The notes beneath the pieces were generated by a model that was given only the letters and a program-made list of their open reading frames with translations, did no database searches and was not told where the DNA came from. A stretch of DNA of 64,000 nt, taken from NCBI RefSeq assembly GCF_051414115.1, contig NZ_JBLKNZ010000001.1, positions 434,001 through 498,000 on the forward strand. The letters are read 5' to 3'. Origin of the DNA: Halovenus marina (GTDB taxonomy: Archaea; Halobacteriota; Halobacteria; Halobacteriales; Haloarculaceae). Below, piece by piece: positions 59,720-64,000 of the stretch. The position numbers and the translations under genes were made by a program. The stretch's first letter is position 1. Every line of letters begins with the position of its first letter.

Positions 59720-59797
59720 TACACAGAACAGGATTCCGGTGGAAATGGGTATAGATAGCCGATAGAGCGGATTATCGATACATATTGTATTCTGATA
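59713..59797 (+). promoter_or_regulatory. candidate operator region upstream of lysW
   Basis: ATTCTGATA occurs at 59713 and again at 59789. Between them GTATAGATA (59749-59757) and TATCGATAC (59773-59781) form an inverted repeat with one mismatch and a 15-base gap. The second ATTCTGATA ends about 10 bp before the TATA box. These AT-rich motifs stand out in the local GC-rich DNA and are plausible sites for an Lrp/ArgR-type regulator. Confidence 0.4.
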
Positions 59798-59807
59798 ACT
59801 CCGAAGG

Positions 59808-59815
59808 GTTTAAGC
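59808..59815 (+). promoter_or_regulatory. TATA box of lysW
   Basis: GTTTAAGC, preceded by the BRE-like CCGAAGG, is centred about 30 bp before the lysW ATG. It marks an internal promoter of the arginine locus. Confidence 0.6.
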
Positions 59816-59841
59816 CCGTAGGTTCGATACAGGCAGATACC

Positions 59842-60030
59842 ATGACAGAGAACACGGAGACGCTGTACGGAGAAGACCCCCTGACGGGCGAAGAGATCGA
59901 ACTGCCGGCGGACGTCGAGGTTGGCGAGATAATCGACAGCCCCATCACGGGAACGGAACTCGAAGTCGTCTCGCTCGACCCCGTCGAACTGCAGGAAGCG
60001 CCGGAACTCGAAGAAGACTGGGGCGAGTGA
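59842..60030 (+). CDS. lysW: LysW/ArgW amino-group carrier protein, cysteine-free
   Basis: A 62-residue acidic protein ending in EDWGE, the C-terminal signature whose terminal Glu side chain is linked to the amino group of glutamate (or aminoadipate) during synthesis. Family landmarks IELPADVEVGEII and TGTELEVVSLDPVELQ are intact. The two zinc-knuckle CPxC motifs of typical LysW are replaced by DPLT and SPIT, so the protein has no Cys at all. It is followed by argX, argC, argB and argD, which act on the carrier-bound intermediates. In haloarchaea this locus is expected to serve arginine rather than lysine. Confidence 0.88.
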   Translation: MTENTETLYGEDPLTGEEIELPADVEVGEIIDSPITGTELEVVSLDPVELQEAPELEEDWGE

Positions 60031-60037
60031 GACAGTC

Positions 60038-60136
60038 GTGCAGTCTCGGATGGACAACCTCATGACGAAGTGGCACGATGGACAACGCCATGACGAGGTG
60101 GCACTGGACAACGCCATGATCAGGTGGCACACATGA
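60038..60136 (+). other. mini-frame over tandem repeats between lysW and argX
   Basis: A GTG-initiated 32-codon frame (an ATG is in frame at 60050) begins 7 bp after the lysW stop and ends at TGA 60134-60136. That TGA overlaps the ATG of the next mini-frame (60133). It may only reflect the repeated DNA. Confidence 0.25.
60051..60130 (+). repeat. three 26-28-bp tandem repeats in the lysW-argX spacer
   Basis: Three head-to-tail units begin TGGACAAC and end GTGGCAC. Units two and three differ at only three positions; the first is two bases longer. The period is not a multiple of three for the last two units, so the peptide reading changes from unit to unit. A 138-bp gap here contrasts with the overlapping genes downstream. 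Confidence 0.75.
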
Positions 60137-60171
60137 CCGTGGACGCGGCCGGACTGCGGTGGTACAGATGA
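60133..60171 (+). other. 12-codon mini-frame overlapping the argX start
   Basis: ATG ACC GTG ... AGA TGA encodes MTVDAAGLRWYR. Its start overlaps the previous mini-frame stop and its stop overlaps the argX ATG, each by ATGA. The chain would let ribosomes pass from lysW to argX without a gap. Confidence 0.25.
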
Positions 60172-61070
60172 ATGTCGGCGTGCTGTACTCGCGGATCCGC
60201 CGGGACGAGAAGCTCTTGCTGTCGGAACTGCGCGAGCGCGGCCACACGGTCGCAAAGATCGACGTTCGCGACCAGCAGTTCGACCTGACCGAACCGCCCG
60301 CCGACTTCGAGGGTGTGGACGTGGTGGTCGACCGCTGTCTGGCGACCAGCCGAAGCCTGTACGCCACTCGCTTTCTCGATGCCTACGGGATTCCCGTCGT
60401 CAACAGCGCACAGACGGCAGAAATTTGTGCGGACAAGGTGAAAAACAGCCTCGCACTCGCGGGTGCGGACGTGCCGACACCGGCGACGAAAGTCGCGTTC
60501 ACGAAGGAGACGGCACTGGAGATAATCGAGGACTTCGGCTACCCCTGCGTGCTGAAACCAGTGATCGGTTCGTGGGGGCGGCTGATGGCGAAACTCGACT
60601 CGCGCTCGGCCGCCGAAGCGGTACTCGAACACAAGGAGACGCTCGGCCACTACGAGCACAAGGTCTTCTACGTCCAGGAGTTCGTCGACAAGCCCGGCCG
60701 GGACATCCGCGTGCTCGCCGTCGACGGCGAGCCAATTGCCGCGATGGTTCGCAGTTCCGACCACTGGCTGACAAACGCCGCCAAGGGTGCAGACACCGAA
60801 CCCTTCGAACTCGACGAGGAGGCACGTGAACTGGTCGCACAGGCAAGCGACGCAGTCGGCGGCGGTCTGCTCGGCGTCGACCTGATGGAGGTCGGTGTCG
60901 ACGCTGACGGCAATCCCGAAGGCTACACCGTCCACGAGGTCAATCACACCGTCGAGTTCAAGGCGCTCAACGACGTGACGGATGTGGACGTGCCCGCTCG
61001 CGTCGTCGACTGGATCGAACGCGAGTACGGCGATACAGACGAGACAGACGAAGCGGAGGCAGCATCATGA
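60168..61070 (+). CDS. argX: glutamate-LysW ligase (ArgX/LysX, ATP-grasp)
   Basis: A 300-residue ATP-grasp enzyme: NSAQTAEICADKVKNSLALA, the PVIGSWGRLM loop, YVQEFVDKPGRDIRVLAVDG and the metal-binding GVDLMEVG ... VHEVNHTVEF. It ligates the amino group of glutamate (or 2-aminoadipate) to the C-terminal Glu of LysW. With argG, argH and argB-D alongside and no lysine-specific genes, glutamate and the arginine route are the likelier assignment. The ATG at 60168 is preferred to a GTG at 60159. It overlaps argC by 4 bp. Confidence 0.88.
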   Translation: MNVGVLYSRIRRDEKLLLSELRERGHTVAKIDVRDQQFDLTEPPADFEGVDVVVDRCLATSRSLYATRFLDAYGIPVVNSAQTAEICADKVKNSLALAGADVPTPATKVAFTKETALEIIEDFGYPCVLKPVIGSWGRLMAKLDSRSAAEAVLEHKETLGHYEHKVFYVQEFVDKPGRDIRVLAVDGEPIAAMVRSSDHWLTNAAKGADTEPFELDEEARELVAQASDAVGGGLLGVDLMEVGVDADGNPEGYTVHEVNHTVEFKALNDVTDVDVPARVVDWIEREYGDTDETDEAEAAS

Positions 61071-62104
61071 GCTACACAGCGAGCGTCGTCGGCGCGAGCG
61101 GGTTCACCGGCGGTGAACTGCTCCGCCTGCTCGACGGCCACCCCGAGTTCGAGATTGCGCAGGCGACGAGTCGCTCGAAGACCAACAAGACCGTCGGCCA
61201 CGTCCACCCGAACCTGCGTCATCTCGACGTGCGCTTTTCGGATCCTGACGACCTCGAACCGGTGGACGTGCTCTTTACCGCGACGCCGCACGGCGTCTCG
61301 ATGGAACAGATCGATCGTTTCCGCGAGGTAGGCGAGACAGTTGTCGATCTGTCTGCGGATTTCCGACTGAGCGACGAAGCGCCCTACGACGAGTACTACG
61401 ACGGGCACACGCGCCCTGAACTGCTCGACGAATCGGTGTACGCGCTGCCGGAACTCGGCCACGACCGCCTCGATGGGGCAGAGATCATTGCCTCCGGTGG
61501 CTGTAACGCGACCGCGACGATCCTCGGACTGCTCCCCATGGTCGAGGCGGGGATACTCTCCGGCGACGAACGCGTCGTCGTCGACGTGAAGGTCGGGTCG
61601 AGCGAGGGCGGCGCGGGCGGCGGCGAGGCGTCCTCGCATCCTGAGCGCTCGGGCGTGGTTCGCCCCTACGCTCCGACCGGCCACCGTCACGAGGCCGAAA
61701 TCGCGGAGTTTCTGGGCTTCGACGTGTCCTTCACCGTCCACGCGGTGGACATGATCCGCGGCGCGTCCGCGACCTGTCACGTCTTTCCCGACGAACCCGT
61801 CTCGACGGGCGACCTCTGGACGGCGTATCGCGGGCGCTACGCCGATGAGCCATTCGTGGAGATCGTCGCTGGCGGTGGCGGCGTGTACCGCTACCCCGAA
61901 CCCAAGGCTGTCGCCGGGACGAACCGCGCCGAGGTCGGGTTCGAGGTCGACCCCAAAAATGGCCGCGTCGTCGCGTTTTCGGCTATCGACAACATGATGA
62001 AGGGGTCGGCCGGGCAGGCGGTCCACGCGGCCAACGTCGCGCTCGGACTCGACGAGACTGCTGGCCTGACGTTCACGGGGTTGCACCCGGTCGGCGCACC
62101 ATAA
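61067..62104 (+). CDS. argC: [LysW]-glutamyl-phosphate reductase (ArgC/LysY)
   Basis: A 345-residue protein with the NADP motif ASVVGASGFTGGELLRLL, catalytic Cys146 in ASGGCNATATI, and VHAVDMIRGASATCH with the active-site His. It reduces the carrier-bound acyl phosphate to the semialdehyde. Length is normal for ArgC. Coupled to argX by an ATGA overlap and followed 11 bp later by argB. Confidence 0.93.
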   Translation: MSYTASVVGASGFTGGELLRLLDGHPEFEIAQATSRSKTNKTVGHVHPNLRHLDVRFSDPDDLEPVDVLFTATPHGVSMEQIDRFREVGETVVDLSADFRLSDEAPYDEYYDGHTRPELLDESVYALPELGHDRLDGAEIIASGGCNATATILGLLPMVEAGILSGDERVVVDVKVGSSEGGAGGGEASSHPERSGVVRPYAPTGHRHEAEIAEFLGFDVSFTVHAVDMIRGASATCHVFPDEPVSTGDLWTAYRGRYADEPFVEIVAGGGGVYRYPEPKAVAGTNRAEVGFEVDPKNGRVVAFSAIDNMMKGSAGQAVHAANVALGLDETAGLTFTGLHPVGAP

Positions 62105-62105
62105 C

Positions 62106-62110
62106 GGAGG
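62106..62110 (+). promoter_or_regulatory. Shine-Dalgarno of argB
   Basis: GGAGG lies 5 bases before the argB ATG, just after the argC stop. It is expected here because argB is an internal operon gene that does not overlap its neighbour. Confidence 0.6.
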
Positions 62111-62115
62111 CTACC

Positions 62116-62982
62116 ATGACAATCGTAACAAAGATCGGCGGCGCTCGCGCGGTCGACCCGGCGGGCGCACTGGCGGACGTGGCATCGCTCGCGGAGGACG
62201 TCGTCTTGACCCACGGCGGGTCGACCGCCGTCGACGAGACGCTCGAACGACTGGGGATCGACCCCGAGTACGTCGAGACGCCGAGCGGCGTCGTCGGCCG
62301 GTTCACCGACGAGGAGACGATGGAGGTGTTCGAGATGGTCATGCCGGGCCTGCTGAACACGGAACTCGTCGCGGGCCTCCAGAGCGAGGGCGTAGACGCG
62401 GTCGGTCTCTCCGGCGTCGACGGGAAACTCCTGCACGGCCCGCGGAAGTCCGCCGTGCGCGTCGTTGAGGACGGCAAGCGAAAGATCCGCCGCGGCGACC
62501 ACTCGGGCACCATCAAGGAAGTCAACGCCGACCTGCTCGACGGACTCTTCGCGGACGGATACACCCCTGTCGTCAGTCCGCCGATGGCCGGGGCTGAGGA
62601 GGTCGACGGTGAGGACATCATCACACCAGTCAACACGGACGCGGACCGTGCGAGCGCGGCCATCGCCGGTGCGCTCGAAGCGCGACTGGTGCTTCTGACG
62701 GACGTGCCCGGCATCCTCGCAGACCCCGACGACGAGGAGACGCTCATCGAACGCGTCGAGACGCCCGCGGAGTTCGAGCGCCTCGAAGCGGCCGCGGAGG
62801 GCTTCATGGGTCGGAAGGTGATGGCAATCGAGGAAGCGCTCGACGCGGGCGCACGCGAGGTCATCGTCGCCGACGCGAACGCCGACGAACCGGTACAGAG
62901 CGCGCTCGACGGCGGGGGCACGCACGTGCTCGCGAGTGCGCTGGACGATACGTCTGCGACAACGCACGGTGAGAACGCATGA
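62116..62982 (+). CDS. argB: [LysW]-glutamate kinase (ArgB/LysZ)
   Basis: A 288-residue amino acid kinase: TIVTKIGGA at the N terminus (phosphate loop), VVLTHGGSTAVDETL, VGLSGVDGKLL and NTDADRASAAIAGAL with LLTDVPGILADPDD. It phosphorylates the carrier-bound glutamate. Four-base overlap with argD. The C-terminal 15 residues are a polar extension. Confidence 0.92.
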   Translation: MTIVTKIGGARAVDPAGALADVASLAEDVVLTHGGSTAVDETLERLGIDPEYVETPSGVVGRFTDEETMEVFEMVMPGLLNTELVAGLQSEGVDAVGLSGVDGKLLHGPRKSAVRVVEDGKRKIRRGDHSGTIKEVNADLLDGLFADGYTPVVSPPMAGAEEVDGEDIITPVNTDADRASAAIAGALEARLVLLTDVPGILADPDDEETLIERVETPAEFERLEAAAEGFMGRKVMAIEEALDAGAREVIVADANADEPVQSALDGGGTHVLASALDDTSATTHGENA

Positions 62983-64000
62983 GCGGATTCGTCTTCAACG
63001 AGAAACCGATCGAGATAGCTCGCGGAGATGGCCCGTACCTGTACGGCGAGGACGACACGGAGTATCTGGACATGGGCGCGAGTTACGCCTGCGTTCCGCT
63101 TGGCCACGGCCACGAGGCGGTCCAGTCGGCGGTGTCCGACCAACTTGCGGACCTGACCTACGTGCAGGCGTCCTATCCCGTAGCGGTGCGGACGCGCCTC
63201 TACGAGTTGCTCGCTGAGGTTGCGCCCGGCGACATCGACAAGGTGTGGCTCTGTAACTCTGGCACGGAGGCAAACGAGGCGGCGCTGAAGTTCGCCCGGT
63301 CGGCGACAGGAAACTCGAAGATAGTCGCCACGATGCAGGGCTTTCACGGCCGCACCATGGGGTCGCTCGCGACCACGTGGAAAGACGAGTACAAGGAGCC
63401 CTACGAACCGCTGATCGGTGACGTGGAGTTTGTCCCCTACGACGACGCCGACGCGATGGCCGAAGCCGTCGACGAGGAGACGGCGGCGGTCATCGTCGAA
63501 CCGATTCAGGGCGAGGGCGGGATCAATCCGGCCTCGGCTGCGTTCCTTTCGCGCACCCGAGAGGCGACTGCCGAGGCCGGTGCGGCGATGATCGTCGACG
63601 AGGTCCAGACCGGACTGGGACGGACCGGGGACCTGTGGGCCATCGAGTCGACCGACGTCGTGCCCGATATGGTCACGAGCGCGAAGGGACTCGCCAACGG
63701 GCTGCCTGCCGGAGCGACGCTGTGTCGCGACTGGATCGCAGAGGATCACGGCTCACACGCCTCGACGTTCAGTGGCGGTCCGGTCGTTGCCAGCGCGGCA
63801 GAAGCGACCGTCTCGACGCTGGTCGAGGCGGGAGTTCCGGCCCACGCCGAGAAGGTCGGTGCGTATCTCCGCGAGCAACTGCAATCCGAACTCGGCGATT
63901 CGATTCGCGAGGTGCGCGGCGAGGGCCTGATGATCGGCATCGAGGTTCGCCGCGGCGCGAACCGCTGTCTGCGTGACCTGGCGCTGAATCACGGGATTCT
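62979..64000 (+). CDS. argD: [LysW]-semialdehyde aminotransferase (ArgD/LysJ), truncated by window end
   Basis: The first 340 codons of a class III PLP aminotransferase. Visible are VWLCNSGTEANEAALKFA, FHGRTMGSLATTW, IVEPIQGEGGI, MIVDEVQTGLGRTG and the PLP-binding Lys236 in TSAKGLANGLPAGA. It transfers an amino group to the carrier-bound glutamate semialdehyde to give carrier-bound ornithine; the deacylase that releases ornithine is expected next. About 35-50 residues lie beyond the window. Confidence 0.93.
   Translation, partial: MSGFVFNEKPIEIARGDGPYLYGEDDTEYLDMGASYACVPLGHGHEAVQSAVSDQLADLTYVQASYPVAVRTRLYELLAEVAPGDIDKVWLCNSGTEANEAALKFARSATGNSKIVATMQGFHGRTMGSLATTWKDEYKEPYEPLIGDVEFVPYDDADAMAEAVDEETAAVIVEPIQGEGGINPASAAFLSRTREATAEAGAAMIVDEVQTGLGRTGDLWAIESTDVVPDMVTSAKGLANGLPAGATLCRDWIAEDHGSHASTFSGGPVVASAAEATVSTLVEAGVPAHAEKVGAYLREQLQSELGDSIREVRGEGLMIGIEVRRGANRCLRDLALNHGI

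Noticed and set aside
60051..60130. Tandem repeats resembling a small CRISPR array.
   Set aside because: Units are contiguous with no spacers, only three copies, and no cas genes are present.
62073..63749. A 558-codon minus-strand frame across argB and argD.
   Set aside because: It spans two well-supported plus-strand genes, and its composition is that of an antisense shadow.

Overview
The window is chromosomal DNA from a halophilic archaeon (class Halobacteria). Evidence for this is the high GC content, the strongly acidic predicted proteins, the many leaderless genes with a TATA-like box about 26-30 bp before the start codon, the twin-arginine (Tat) lipoprotein signals, and lineage-typical genes: archaeal DnaG, aIF5A, HerA/NurA, type II dehydroquinate synthase, HalX response regulator, PGF-CTERM subtilase and LysW-dependent arginine synthesis. 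Most of it reads as ordinary core genome, dense and in short operons. I see no tRNA, rRNA, CRISPR array, integrase or transposase.

Layout. 1-4.8 kb, minus strand: the start of beta-RFAP synthase, a CARF-like regulator, an HTTM membrane protein, a sulfatase-like enzyme and a small zinc-ribbon-like protein. 4.9-8.2 kb: an orphan D12-class DNA methylase, then two enzymes of oxidative pentose degradation (XacF-like dehydrogenase, XacD-like dehydratase). 8.4-14.4 kb, plus strand: dnaG, HAD phosphatase, Hsp20, ABC1/UbiB kinase, then eif5A overlapping an agmatinase. 14.5-15.6 kb: a visibly AT-richer accessory gene (DUF4238). 15.8-21.9 kb: small conserved haloarchaeal genes, a thioesterase, PAS and HalX signalling proteins, a KaiC-like ATPase, UspA and SpoIIM-like proteins. 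21.9-26 kb: HerA and NurA bracketing a small gene. 26-35.6 kb: PAP2 phosphatase, dehydroquinate synthase II, regulators, an SDR enzyme, a DUF3179 lipoprotein, pterin dehydratase, hemA and the siroheme dehydrogenase. 35.7-45.3 kb: a 964-residue surface subtilase, cspA, uppS, aroD, a sensorless chemotaxis transducer, thioredoxin, the CcdA-TlpA-SCO operon and a TRAM protein. 45.4-56.6 kb: a histidine kinase, a TrmB-effector-like protein, a DUF433/DUF5615 pair whose second gene is frameshifted, ferredoxin, hisA, a LigT-like phosphoesterase, DUF418, a molybdopterin oxidoreductase and a repeat-bearing Tat lipoprotein. 56.7-64 kb: an arginine biosynthesis locus argG-argH-(orf48)-lysW-argX-argC-argB-argD, cut by the window end.

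Two things stand out. First, the arginine locus carries unexplained small coding signals: an Arg-rich 29-codon open frame with its own promoter and a hairpin over its stop codon before argG, a 48-codon Arg-rich frame with three 9-residue repeats overlapping the argH stop, a LysW carrier with no cysteines, and a chain of mini-frames over tandem repeats between lysW and argX. Second, an 86-bp non-coding inverted-repeat element is present in two near-identical copies, one decayed copy and one solo end, and it repeatedly abuts or overlaps stop codons of minus-strand genes. Other loose ends are two leaderless mini-frames overlapping the starts of major genes and a toxin-like gene broken by one missing base.
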